Assembly: GCA_017380975.1 (NCBI GenBank)
Contig: JAFOCX010000050.1
Span: 1-11,614, forward strand
Length of the DNA stretch: 11,614 bases
Direction: 5' to 3'
Source: Lachnospiraceae bacterium
Lineage (GTDB): Bacteria; Bacillota; Clostridia; Lachnospirales; Lachnospiraceae
Made by a program: the position numbers and the translations under genes. The notes under the pieces are model-generated. The model did not search any database. It saw only the letters and a list, made by a program, of their open reading frames with translations, and was not told where the DNA came from. How positions within the stretch are numbered: position 1 is the stretch's first letter; the number at the start of each line of letters is the position of its first letter. This document shows positions 1 through 7,144 of the stretch, piece after piece.

Positions 1-643
1 CTTTTGCGATCAGTTCTTTATAGCGCTCTTTTAACTCCAGTTCCGGTTCCATTAAAGTCAGGAAATACATCCGTTTCAGATATGCCTTCTCAGCCTTTTC
101 GTTCCATGCACAATCATAAGCGTACATGGCCTTCTGATAGCAAAACAGTTTCGAATAGCAGGCTGCAATGTTGTTCCAGATCTTACTCTTAAACTCGCCG
201 GACAGATGTTTCTCCTTCGCAGATTCCAGGATCTTTTCATACATGGAAATCGCTTTTCCATACAATCCCAGACCATAGAAATAATCGGCTCTGCGCTTTG
301 CATATTCATCCACGGAAACTTTTCTTAAATTTGTAACAAGCTGACGGTATCTTGCCTGTTCCTGCGGAGTATAATACGATGTTTCCTGCAAGATCAGGAA
401 TAACAATTCATCTGAAACTCCGCGGCCGTCAAGCCATTTTTCCATGCGCTCCGCAAGGAACGGCATGCGAAGTTCTGAACGGATAAATTCCGCCAGACGT
501 CCGTCCACAAAGCCTTCCATTACCAGAAGCGGATGATTGTAGATCACATACGCCAGTTCCTGGGATGAGTAAATGTGAATGCTCAGTTCTTCAATATAAT
601 ACGGAGATGTTACCGGTTCCTGTCTGCATAAGATCAAACTCAT
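1..643 (-). CDS. TPR-like helical protein, C-terminus beyond window (214 residues visible)
   Basis: The frame is open from an ATG at 643 to the window edge, giving 214 residues with no stop, so the protein is partial. No signal peptide or membrane segment is visible, so it is probably cytoplasmic. Residues 1-110 are mixed and unrecognised, with many aromatic residues. Residues about 117-140 (containing YGLGLYGKAISMYEKIL) and about 154-185 (WNNIAACYSKL, then YQKAMYAYDCAW) have the helix-turn-helix spacing and small/aromatic pattern of tetratricopeptide repeats; more repeats may follow outside the window. The ATG overlaps the TGA of the Hsp70-like gene as ATGA, and its AGGAGG site lies inside that gene, so the two are almost certainly translationally coupled. 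TPR proteins commonly bind Hsp70-type partners, so a physical partnership with the upstream product is a reasonable inference. The exact family was not recognised. Confidence 0.85.
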   Translation of the reverse strand, partial: MSLILCRQEPVTSPYYIEELSIHIYSSQELAYVIYNHPLLVMEGFVDGRLAEFIRSELRMPFLAERMEKWLDGRGVSDELLFLILQETSYYTPQEQARYRQLVTNLRKVSVDEYAKRRADYFYGLGLYGKAISMYEKILESAKEKHLSGEFKSKIWNNIAACYSKLFCYQKAMYAYDCAWNEKAEKAYLKRMYFLTLMEPELELKERYKELIAK

Positions 644-1866
644 ACCATCACCTCCTGACGGATTTCCACATCACTCTTCGGGAATAACTCACCGAATCCA
701 CGATCAACGATCTTGACGACCATGGTCTTCTCATCTAAAAATCCGGCCGCAATGCGGATTCTTGTTGTTTTATTCGGACGTTTCGGGAAACCTTCCAGCG
801 GGATCTTCACGATACGTTTCTGTTTCGGATCATGATGCGGAAGGATCGTAAGCTCGATCTCGTCCTGATTGTCCAAAATGACTTCCAGAACGCTTCTTGC
901 CTCATACCAGCTTTCACCAGCCACAGCCAGAGCCATCTGAACCTTGGTATCATGTTTCACAACTTCCATTGCCACAGTGGACTTTAATTTGCCTTCACAA
1001 ATGCAGACAAACGGATAAGAAGTATGCTCATGCAGATAATCTTCTGCCTTTAAAGCCGCACCTTTGGCAAATAATGTCGGCTCCACAAACACACGTCTTC
1101 TGTTGCATACCTTTTTCATGAAATCCGGCGCCCAATCCGTTCTCGAAAATCCTTTTCCGGTCAGAAATACCGAAGAATACAGTTTTTTCTGCATCATTCT
1201 TTCCGAACAGGCGCAAAGGATCTTGTCAGCCATCTTCGATCCGGATGGTGTATCTAAGACATTCAGGCTGAATCCTTCTTCTAATTCCTGGTGTTCTGCG
1301 ATCGCAGTCACCTGTCTTGGTCCACGGACCACTTTCAGTTCGTAGTATCTGAGATCTTCCTCAGATAATGCGAACATTCCGACCTGCCCGCCCCACACAT
1401 CGCGGCGCTGACTCAGGACATAATATACGAAGCATTCGGTATGACTTGCAATGTGCACGTTGTCTCTCGGGATTCCAAGATATTCTGCGCATCCCATCAG
1501 TTCATCCATCAGCTTCATTTCCATATTTTTCAGTGCAAACACGACCTGCGCGACCGGAACACCCGGATACTCCGCGCATACCATCTCCAGCACCTTTTCC
1601 AAGTACTTTCGTAGCAATGTCGCACCATCATATTTTACCTGTGCGATCGTTGAGGTACCATCTTTCAAAGCCAGGCTTAACAGCTTGTCTACAATGACTC
1701 CCTCACCAACCAGCGTGTATTTATACGCTTCCTCACCGACACACCATTCTTCAATGGTCTTTTTTCTGCAAATGACAGTAGGAAGAGACCACACGTCCTC
1801 ACGGCCCAGAACAGAAACCTGGGTATAAGTATCGCACAAGTCGATTCCGATTATTAACTTTTCCAT
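640..1866 (-). CDS. Hsp70/actin-fold-like protein with degenerate ATPase site (DUF5716-type)
   Basis: This 408-residue protein has no signal peptide or membrane segment. Residues 5-20 (IIGIDLCDTYTQVSVL) match the phosphate-1 strand-turn-strand of the actin/Hsp70 fold. Residues 232-272 (SVFLTGKGF, then EPTLFAKGAAL) resemble the adenosine-binding motif and the GAA segment of DnaK. The phosphate-2 position, about 162-177 (VGMFALSEEDLRYYEL), lacks the usual DxGGG, so ATP hydrolysis may be weak or lost. Residues about 310-400 resemble the beta substrate-binding domain of DnaK: a repeated-strand pattern with LDNQDEIELTIL aligning to DnaK's DNQ...V.I.VLQGE, followed by the LEGFPKRP turn. No C-terminal helical lid follows. 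It begins 17 bases after the DUF5717-type gene, with AGGGGAG as ribosome binding site, and overlaps the next gene by ATGA. The DUF5716 name is recalled, not searched; the Hsp70 relationship is by-eye inference. Confidence 0.85.
   Translation of the reverse strand: MEKLIIGIDLCDTYTQVSVLGREDVWSLPTVICRKKTIEEWCVGEEAYKYTLVGEGVIVDKLLSLALKDGTSTIAQVKYDGATLLRKYLEKVLEMVCAEYPGVPVAQVVFALKNMEMKLMDELMGCAEYLGIPRDNVHIASHTECFVYYVLSQRRDVWGGQVGMFALSEEDLRYYELKVVRGPRQVTAIAEHQELEEGFSLNVLDTPSGSKMADKILCACSERMMQKKLYSSVFLTGKGFSRTDWAPDFMKKVCNRRRVFVEPTLFAKGAALKAEDYLHEHTSYPFVCICEGKLKSTVAMEVVKHDTKVQMALAVAGESWYEARSVLEVILDNQDEIELTILPHHDPKQKRIVKIPLEGFPKRPNKTTRIRIAAGFLDEKTMVVKIVDRGFGELFPKSDVEIRQEVMV
651..656 (-). promoter_or_regulatory. 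Ribosome binding site AGGAGG for the TPR-like gene, inside the upstream gene
   Basis: A perfect AGGAGG lies seven bases before the ATG at 643, within the last codons of the Hsp70-like gene. It fixes the start of the partial TPR-like gene and supports coupled translation across the ATGA overlap. Confidence 0.85.
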
Positions 1867-1883
1867 TCAGGTTCTCCCCTAAT

Positions 1884-4800
1884 TTACGCCAGCGGGAACA
1901 GTTTTTCCACTGCCAGACTGTCGGTTACGTATTTTGTCATCGTTTCTTTTAATTTCCGGTCATCTTTTGTCTGAAGATGAAGGGTCATTGCATTAAGACA
2001 GGAGAAACGGTTTCTCTTGTCTCCCGCCGGAACTTCTGTGCAGGAAAGCTCACCTTCCGCTTTCTTTACCAGAACACCGTCCTCTTCTTCGTATACTTCA
2101 TATTCCAGGATCTCACCTTCAAAAAGCAGTTTCTGACGAATGTAGATTCCCTTATAAACCATGCGAAGTTCTTCCTCAGTAAATGCCTCTTCGTCCGGTA
2201 AAATGCGGACTCTGAGGATCGGACGTCCGTACGGAGAACCATGGTACTCGATGATCTCTTTGTCCATGATGTCGCCCGGAATATCTGCATAAGCAGCCAG
2301 CTTTTTAAAGTACGCAAAGATCATACCCTGATCAGTCAGGAAAGCCATCACGCGTTTGCAGAGTGCTTTCTGCTCTTCATTTAAAGACGGCAGTCCGGAA
2401 TAGAACTTGGTCAATGCCAGGAGGTAGATCTCCGGAACTTTTCGAATCTCAGAACTGGAGTTCACTGCACCTTCCAGATAAGCAAATACTTTGTCCCCCG
2501 GAATCTTATTGTTTAAGAAGTAGCCCACGCACTTGATCGTAAAGTAAGCTTTTACAAGGGTATCGCTTGTCTTCTTTCTGCTCGCATAAAAGTCAAATAC
2601 CGTATCCAGATACTTATCTCCGGATGTAAATAAGATCTGTGCAAGAAGACGCTCTTCCAGATCGTATGTTTCCACATGCTCACGGATCGCCTGCACAAGG
2701 ATCTTGTACATGGACTCACTGGTTCCGTTGTAATGCTCGCAGAGATAGTCAAGGATCACACTGTCTCCCTGGCCTGCTGCAAACACACGATACGCCAAAT
2801 GAACCAGAAGTTCATCTTCATCAAACAGCTTTTCCAGGATCATCTTGGTGCAGAGTTTTAAGAGTCTCTTGATGCGGATGCGGTCTTCACCGAATTCTTT
2901 GATCATCTCATAGCTCTCTGCGAAATAATTCTGATTGATCAATGTTTCGCAGATATCCACACGTTCATCTCTGGAAAGTTTCTTTTTATTCAGACGAAGA
3001 AGGTAATTTCCGCTTTCTGCAGCCATCGCCTCATCTTCTGTCTCTACCTGTTCTTTATAATAGGAAATGATCTTCGTCAGCATCTTCTGCTGGTAAAGCG
3101 GCTTCACAGGAAGCTCTTCCAGTGCACGCTCGATCAGACTTGCATCGGCTTCATCGATCACTTCTTTTTCCATGATCTCCTGACAGGCACGCATTTTCAG
3201 CATCGGATGGTCCGGAAGGATCTCGAAGCATTTCTTTTCCATCTCCGGTTCACAAAGGACTGCCTCCTTTGTATGCGGAACTTCCACATAACGGTTGCCG
3301 TATGCATCCTGGAACATGATCACACTGTTCTCAAAGAACAGCGGAACGTATGCTGAACCGTCCTGAAGCGGATATGCATCCTCTCCGGTCAGAAGTTCAT
3401 TGCACACGATCACATATTTCATGGAACGGTCCTCGCAGACAATCTTGTTGGACTTTAAGATTGCAGGAAGTACACCGGCCACCTGATGGTCGATCATGTC
3501 TTTGTAGATCATATGTTTATAGATCACAGCCAGGCGGCTGTTGATCCTGGATTCAAACAGCTGCTCCATGGCAAACTGTTCCATAAATCGTTCGTAAGAT
3601 TTATATAATTTTGTACCGGGCTCTACAAAAGTCAGCACGTTCTTATAAAGAACGGAACGACTTCTGCGGTCTAAGTGACTGTGCTCGTATGAAAAATATA
3701 AGAGTACCTGCTTCGGCATCATCTTGTCATACGTTTTCGGAAGGGCGTAAAGGAAGTATTCATAAAGTCTGGTCAGACTGATCTCTTCCTCGATTCCCCT
3801 CTCATACCACACAAAACTCTTTTCATTTCTCACATTGCCCTTGATGAGAACGCAGCAAACTGCCGTGAGCATCGCCTTGGTCGGGAAACGCTCATAAAGG
3901 GTTGTAAGAATACGATAATGCAAACGATGGAAAAACTTGGTTCCGGATGCCAGAGATGCGATCATCGCAGCCAGTGTCTCTCCGATCATTCCGTTTTTCG
4001 CACCATAATAAAGGGCATGGATCTCAAACGCATCCATGGAACTTAACAGTTCCGGACGCTTTTCCAATAATTTGCAAGTTTCAATATATAAGAACGGACT
4101 GTGACAGCCGTTTTTGTACTGCTGTTTAAAGCTTTCATAGAGCGCCGGAGCCTCATCATCCGCCGGCGGATCCAGCTTCAGCATTAACATCTGTAAATAG
4201 AAACGTCCTTTTTTATCGTCCAGCTTTTTGCGGAACAGACGAAGAACGGATTCTTTTTTATCCGGAGACGGGATCGTGCGATACTGAAGATACTGATAGA
4301 AGCAATATAACGTTCCCAGTTTTTCTCTCTCATAAACAATCTCGTCGCGGCAGTCATCCAGACAAAGCGCAGCCTGGTCCACACGGCCGGAATCCAAATA
4401 TGTCTCAGCCTGAAGTAAGGACAATACCAGGGAATTTCCATTCGCACCGCGGATGGCATCTAATTCTTTCTGAAGTTTGTTGAGTGTCTGTGCTTCTTCG
4501 TAAGTCTTACTCTCATAATCCTCACGAAGTTTCAGATAACGGCTGATGCCTGACTTACTGATCTCGTGCTCACGACCGGTAATGTCAACGGTAGTATCTC
4601 CCATCGCCTCAATGCGGATCAGGGTATCTCCATGTACTGTCATCAGTTTGATCGCACCAAGATTCTTTCCTCTGTGCATGCGCTCCGGATGGATCTTAAA
4701 ACGCAGATCAAAACGATCCTCTTCGAAGTCTGCCTGTGTAATAACTTTTTTCGGCAGTTCGATGAAATCACCGTCTGCACGAACTTCGATGTAAATATAT

Positions 4801-5462
4801 CCCCAGGTATTTTTCTTTAATACGACCTTATCACTGATCACATCCGTCGGATTGTCATAATTCTTTTTTGCTGTGGATAAGATCAGTCGGATCGGTTCCT
4901 TGACACCGAGCGCAAGGAAAAACTCCTCCAGTGCATTCTGACGGTTTCCGTGACCTTTCAGACCCTCATATACAGTACGCACATGCATATCCTGCATGAA
5001 CGGAGCCTCAATAAAGTCGCGGTATTCCATCAAACGCAGGGCCAGATCCATGTCTTTTTTTGCAAGTTCAACAAAGTCTTCTACGGTATTTAAATTTGCG
5101 AGCACACGCAGAGACGCGGTCATTTCTACATGAAAAAGAAAAGGAACCTCCAGTTCCCCACTGTTTGTCACAAGATAAATAGAACCCTTGATGGTGTCGC
5201 CATGCTCACACCAGGAAGTGTCTACTTCGTATGTAATATGATTTCTCAGGCCTCCAAATGCACTGTTCACGATCTTCACACGTGTGTGACCGGAATAAGC
5301 CAGGCCTTTGATATATAAATTATTTTCACTGGAGATCAGTAATTCTCTTTTATATGTTGTATCGCTTACCAAAGTTTCTTCCACAGAGGTCTGGGAAAGA
5401 TGGATCTTCGGCAGTTCCGCATCTACGATTCCTCTTGCAAGGCGATTGATTCGCTCTCTCAT
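1884..5462 (-). CDS. Large multidomain cytoplasmic protein of unknown function (DUF5717-type)
   Basis: This is a 1192-residue protein without signal peptide or hydrophobic membrane stretch. The N-terminus has two segments rich in alternating beta strands, about 15-120 and 210-290, joined by a helical stretch; they look like Ig-like or similar beta-sandwich modules. From about 305 to 665 and 740 to 1065 it is mostly amphipathic helix pairs of the superhelical-repeat type. These are broken by a beta-rich insert at about 680-735. A C-terminal beta-rich region (about 1078-1165) precedes a short helix ending LFPLA. No catalytic motif, Walker box or metal cluster is visible, so a scaffold or adaptor role is inferred. 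The ATG at 5462 follows AGGGTGA and a close tandem -10. It is the first gene of the operon that continues into the Hsp70-like and TPR-like genes. The family name comes from recall of Lachnospiraceae annotations. Confidence 0.85.
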   Translation of the reverse strand: MRERINRLARGIVDAELPKIHLSQTSVEETLVSDTTYKRELLISSENNLYIKGLAYSGHTRVKIVNSAFGGLRNHITYEVDTSWCEHGDTIKGSIYLVTNSGELEVPFLFHVEMTASLRVLANLNTVEDFVELAKKDMDLALRLMEYRDFIEAPFMQDMHVRTVYEGLKGHGNRQNALEEFFLALGVKEPIRLILSTAKKNYDNPTDVISDKVVLKKNTWGYIYIEVRADGDFIELPKKVITQADFEEDRFDLRFKIHPERMHRGKNLGAIKLMTVHGDTLIRIEAMGDTTVDITGREHEISKSGISRYLKLREDYESKTYEEAQTLNKLQKELDAIRGANGNSLVLSLLQAETYLDSGRVDQAALCLDDCRDEIVYEREKLGTLYCFYQYLQYRTIPSPDKKESVLRLFRKKLDDKKGRFYLQMLMLKLDPPADDEAPALYESFKQQYKNGCHSPFLYIETCKLLEKRPELLSSMDAFEIHALYYGAKNGMIGETLAAMIASLASGTKFFHRLHYRILTTLYERFPTKAMLTAVCCVLIKGNVRNEKSFVWYERGIEEEISLTRLYEYFLYALPKTYDKMMPKQVLLYFSYEHSHLDRRSRSVLYKNVLTFVEPGTKLYKSYERFMEQFAMEQLFESRINSRLAVIYKHMIYKDMIDHQVAGVLPAILKSNKIVCEDRSMKYVIVCNELLTGEDAYPLQDGSAYVPLFFENSVIMFQDAYGNRYVEVPHTKEAVLCEPEMEKKCFEILPDHPMLKMRACQEIMEKEVIDEADASLIERALEELPVKPLYQQKMLTKIISYYKEQVETEDEAMAAESGNYLLRLNKKKLSRDERVDICETLINQNYFAESYEMIKEFGEDRIRIKRLLKLCTKMILEKLFDEDELLVHLAYRVFAAGQGDSVILDYLCEHYNGTSESMYKILVQAIREHVETYDLEERLLAQILFTSGDKYLDTVFDFYASRKKTSDTLVKAYFTIKCVGYFLNNKIPGDKVFAYLEGAVNSSSEIRKVPEIYLLALTKFYSGLPSLNEEQKALCKRVMAFLTDQGMIFAYFKKLAAYADIPGDIMDKEIIEYHGSPYGRPILRVRILPDEEAFTEEELRMVYKGIYIRQKLLFEGEILEYEVYEEEDGVLVKKAEGELSCTEVPAGDKRNRFSCLNAMTLHLQTKDDRKLKETMTKYVTDSLAVEKLFPLA

Positions 5463-5504
5463 AGTCCGTCACCCTAACATCTTATCTCTGAATAGTCTTT
5501 AACT

Positions 5505-5515
5505 ATCATATCATA
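5505..5515 (-). promoter_or_regulatory. Tandem extended -10 promoter for the DUF5717 operon
   Basis: On the minus strand, TGATATGATATGATAG contains two overlapping TATGAT hexamers (5510-5515 and 5505-5510), each preceded by TGA, which fits the extended -10 (TGn) form. No good -35 is seen at 16-18 bases, as extended -10 promoters tolerate. The start codon lies about 43 bases downstream. A 5-bp inverted repeat (ATAGT...ACTAT, 5492-5506) overlaps the probable start point. Promoter activity is inferred from sequence only. Confidence 0.55.
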
Positions 5516-5592
5516 TCACACTTTCCCTTTGATTACACTAGAAATTTTGTCGATTTTGCGAGAATTTTATTCTGATTTATTCAGAAAAACAC

Positions 5593-5621
5593 TTGAACAG
5601 AACGAAAGAACCCTGTAGAAT
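5593..5621 (+). promoter_or_regulatory. Sigma-A-type promoter for the DUF4364 gene
   Basis: TTGAAC (5593-5598) and TAGAAT (5616-5621) are separated by exactly 17 bases, each one mismatch from the housekeeping consensus. Transcription would start near 5628, giving a leader of about 50 bases before the ATG at 5679. Confidence 0.75.
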
Positions 5622-5634
5622 AGAATTGTTAACT

Positions 5635-5654
5635 TTTTCTTAATTTTAAGAAAA
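5635..5654. promoter_or_regulatory. Perfect 20-bp palindrome, candidate operator
   Basis: Arms TTTTCTTAA and TTAAGAAAA are perfect 9-bp inverted repeats around a TT centre. The element starts about 7 bases after the predicted start point of the rightward promoter and ends before the ribosome binding site. This is a typical position for a repressor operator. Binding by the adjacent winged-helix protein is a guess. The A/T-rich arms could also form a weak RNA hairpin. Confidence 0.5.
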
Positions 5655-5678
5655 TCTATTCAAAGGAGCAACTGATTT

Positions 5679-6203
5679 ATGTTTTCAGATCCGATCACTT
5701 TATATAAATTAATGATCCTGTATATGCTGGGCCATGTAAACTTCCCGTTGACCAATGCTCAGCTGACCGATTTTTTCCTGGATCATGAATATACGACTTA
5801 TTTTACGCTCCAGCAGGCGTTAAATGAGCTTCGTGAGGCCGGACTAGTCAAGATGGAATCCATCCACAATACATCCCGTTATGAGATCACAAAAGAAGGC
5901 GATGACACTCTCTCCTTCTTTGGAAAAAATATTTCCTCTGCGATCATCGAGGATATCGACACATACTTAAAAGAGAATAAATTCCGTCTTCGCAGTGAAG
6001 TTGGTGTGATCTCCGATTTTTACAAATCCGATGCGCAGGACTATATCGTGCATTGTGAAGTTCGCGAAGGTAAAAATATTCTGATCAATCTGGATGTTTC
6101 TGTTCCGGACAAGGATCAGGCAGAGATCATGTGCGGTCACTGGAAAGACCGCAGTCAGGAAATCTATTCTTATGTAATGAGAACGTTGATGAAAGCCCAG
6201 TAG
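5679..6203 (+). CDS. DUF4364-type winged-helix protein, probable transcriptional regulator
   Basis: This 174-residue protein starts with a PadR/MarR-like winged helix: helix 1 at about 6-19, helix 2 at 26-36 (LTNAQLTDFFL), and a recognition helix around 43-56 (TLQQALNELREAGLV). A wing follows at 57-71 (MESIHNTSRYEITKEG). Residues about 100-174 form a second part with alternating beta strands (DYIVHCEVRE, NILINLDVSV) and a final helix; this could be a dimerisation or ligand-sensing domain. Family recall points to DUF4364, a Clostridia family with no proven target that I know of. AAAGGAG lies ten bases before the ATG. It is transcribed away from the DUF5717 operon from a shared 216-base intergenic region with a palindrome, so self-regulation or control of the divergent operon is plausible. 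It is followed after 14 bases by a small membrane protein gene. Confidence 0.85.
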   Translation: MFSDPITLYKLMILYMLGHVNFPLTNAQLTDFFLDHEYTTYFTLQQALNELREAGLVKMESIHNTSRYEITKEGDDTLSFFGKNISSAIIEDIDTYLKENKFRLRSEVGVISDFYKSDAQDYIVHCEVREGKNILINLDVSVPDKDQAEIMCGHWKDRSQEIYSYVMRTLMKAQ

Positions 6204-6217
6204 TCAGGAGGATCCTT

Positions 6218-6478
6218 ATGAAACAATTCCTTGAAAAGCTTCCATTTTTTAAGAAGAAACAGAAAGGACCTTTTGCTCCGCAGATCAAAAAGGTTAAGAA
6301 ACAGGTCAAAGGCCTGAAGATCAAATTGTTCCTGCTCTACACGCTTCCGATCTTTATTTTAACACTGGCGAAAGCGGTATACGAGGAATATGGCAAGATC
6401 AAAACACGTCAGGCAGCCATGAACGCAGATAACAACTTGCATACAAATGAAAACAACAACAGCTCCGAACCACAATAG
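6218..6478 (+). CDS. Small basic single-pass membrane protein, unknown function
   Basis: This 86-residue protein has a lysine-rich N-terminus (residues 1-36, with FFKKKQK and IKKVKKQVK). One hydrophobic segment follows at about 35-54 (IKLFLLYTLPIFILTLAKAV), then a polar, asparagine-rich tail ending NNNSSEPQ. The positive-inside rule predicts a cytoplasmic N-terminus and an outside tail. The start at 6218 is chosen over an in-frame ATG 87 bases upstream because AGGAGG (6206-6211) sits six bases before it and the longer form would overlap the DUF4364 gene. The stop codon lies inside the loop of the terminator hairpin. It is second in a two-gene unit with the winged-helix protein, which hints at a shared process. 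No family was recognised; the basic patch might contact lipids or nucleic acid, but this is speculation. Confidence 0.75.
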   Translation: MKQFLEKLPFFKKKQKGPFAPQIKKVKKQVKGLKIKLFLLYTLPIFILTLAKAVYEEYGKIKTRQAAMNADNNLHTNENNNSSEPQ

Positions 6479-6500
6479 TGGCGCGGAGCTGCTTTTTATT
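6460..6500 (+). terminator. Rho-independent terminator, probably shared by converging genes
   Basis: CAGCTCCG (6460-6467) pairs perfectly with CGGAGCTG (6484-6491), with a further inner CCAC-AATA-GTGG stem, and is followed by CTTTTTATT. It ends the DUF4364/small-protein unit and overlaps the last codons of the small gene. Read on the minus strand, the same stem is followed by TTGTTGTTGTTTTC, a looser U-rich tail, so it may also stop transcripts coming from engB, whose stop codon is at 6499-6501. Confidence 0.85.
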
Positions 6501-7125
6501 ACGCTTCTGTTGTTTCTAATGCATCTTCATTGTCCATCTCGCCGGAAGCGATCTTTTCAATGAGATCCCAGATTTCTTCACGTCCCTGTTTTGTCAGAGC
6601 GGAGAACGGAAGGATAATATCACTCTTTTCCATACCGAGTCCTGTACGAAGCATCTTCACATGCTTCTGGATCTGGCTGCGGTTGATCTTATCCAGCTTC
6701 GTCGCAATGATAACCGGACGGAATCCGTTGTATACCATCCAGTCGTACATCATCTTGTCATTGGCAGACGGCTCATGACGAATGTCGATCAGAAGGAATA
6801 CGCATTTTAACATTGGGGATTTGTGAAGATAGTTTTCGATCATCTTTCCCCATTTTTCCTTTTCTGCCTGGGATACTTTCGCATAACCGTAACCCGGAAG
6901 GTCTACGTAATACAGTTCGTCGTTGATATTGTAGAAGTTGATCGTCTGTGTCTTACCCGGCTGTGCAGAAGTTCTCGCAAGAGCCTTGCGGTTCATCAGC
7001 GCATTGATCAGGGAAGATTTACCAACGTTGGATTTTCCTGCAAATGCGAATTCCGGTTTTGTATTTTCCGGGAGGGTGCTGGTAACACCACAAACGGTTT
7101 CCAGTGCTACATTTTTAATGATCAT
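6499..7125 (-). CDS. engB: EngB/YsxC/YihA ribosome-biogenesis GTP-binding protein
   Basis: This 208-residue TRAFAC-class GTPase has all G motifs in order: G1 GKSNVGKS (30-37), G2 around T61 in GKTQTINFY, G3 DLPGYG (75-80), G4 TKLD (142-145) and G5 SAL (175-177). The family helps assemble the large ribosomal subunit and is usually essential in Firmicutes. The start is set at the ATG at 7125 because GGAGG lies six bases upstream and MIIKNVALE is the usual kind of N-terminus; a longer in-frame start at 7176 would overlap lon and lacks support. It follows lon by 19 bases, so it is co-transcribed with it, as in the lonA-ysxC pair of Bacillus subtilis. The tail after residue 195 is short and acidic. 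Confidence 0.97.
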   Translation of the reverse strand: MIIKNVALETVCGVTSTLPENTKPEFAFAGKSNVGKSSLINALMNRKALARTSAQPGKTQTINFYNINDELYYVDLPGYGYAKVSQAEKEKWGKMIENYLHKSPMLKCVFLLIDIRHEPSANDKMMYDWMVYNGFRPVIIATKLDKINRSQIQKHVKMLRTGLGMEKSDIILPFSALTKQGREEIWDLIEKIASGEMDNEDALETTEA

Positions 7126-7131
7126 GGTTTG

Positions 7132-7136
7132 CCTCC
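7132..7136 (-). promoter_or_regulatory. Ribosome binding site GGAGG for engB
   Basis: GGAGG lies six bases before the ATG at 7125, inside the 19-base lon-engB gap. It decides the engB start in favour of 7125 over 7176. Confidence 0.8.
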
Positions 7137-7144
7137 AATTCCCG

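Noticed and set aside
76..309. Minus-strand 77-codon open frame within the TPR-like gene
   Set aside because: The TPR-like frame covers the same bases, has a perfect ribosome binding site and recognisable repeats; this one is Arg/Cys-rich noise.
1451..1828. Plus-strand open frame of 125 codons inside the Hsp70-like gene
   Set aside because: It is the mirror of a well-supported coding gene; Ser/Thr/Pro-rich translation and no start signals indicate a shadow.
5548..5554. TGTCGAT as a possible Spo0A box
   Set aside because: It differs from TGNCGAA at the last base and is single; such matches are expected by chance.
6131..6217. Longer start for the small membrane protein
   Set aside because: It would lie inside the DUF4364 gene in another frame; the AGGAGG at 6206-6211 supports the ATG at 6218.
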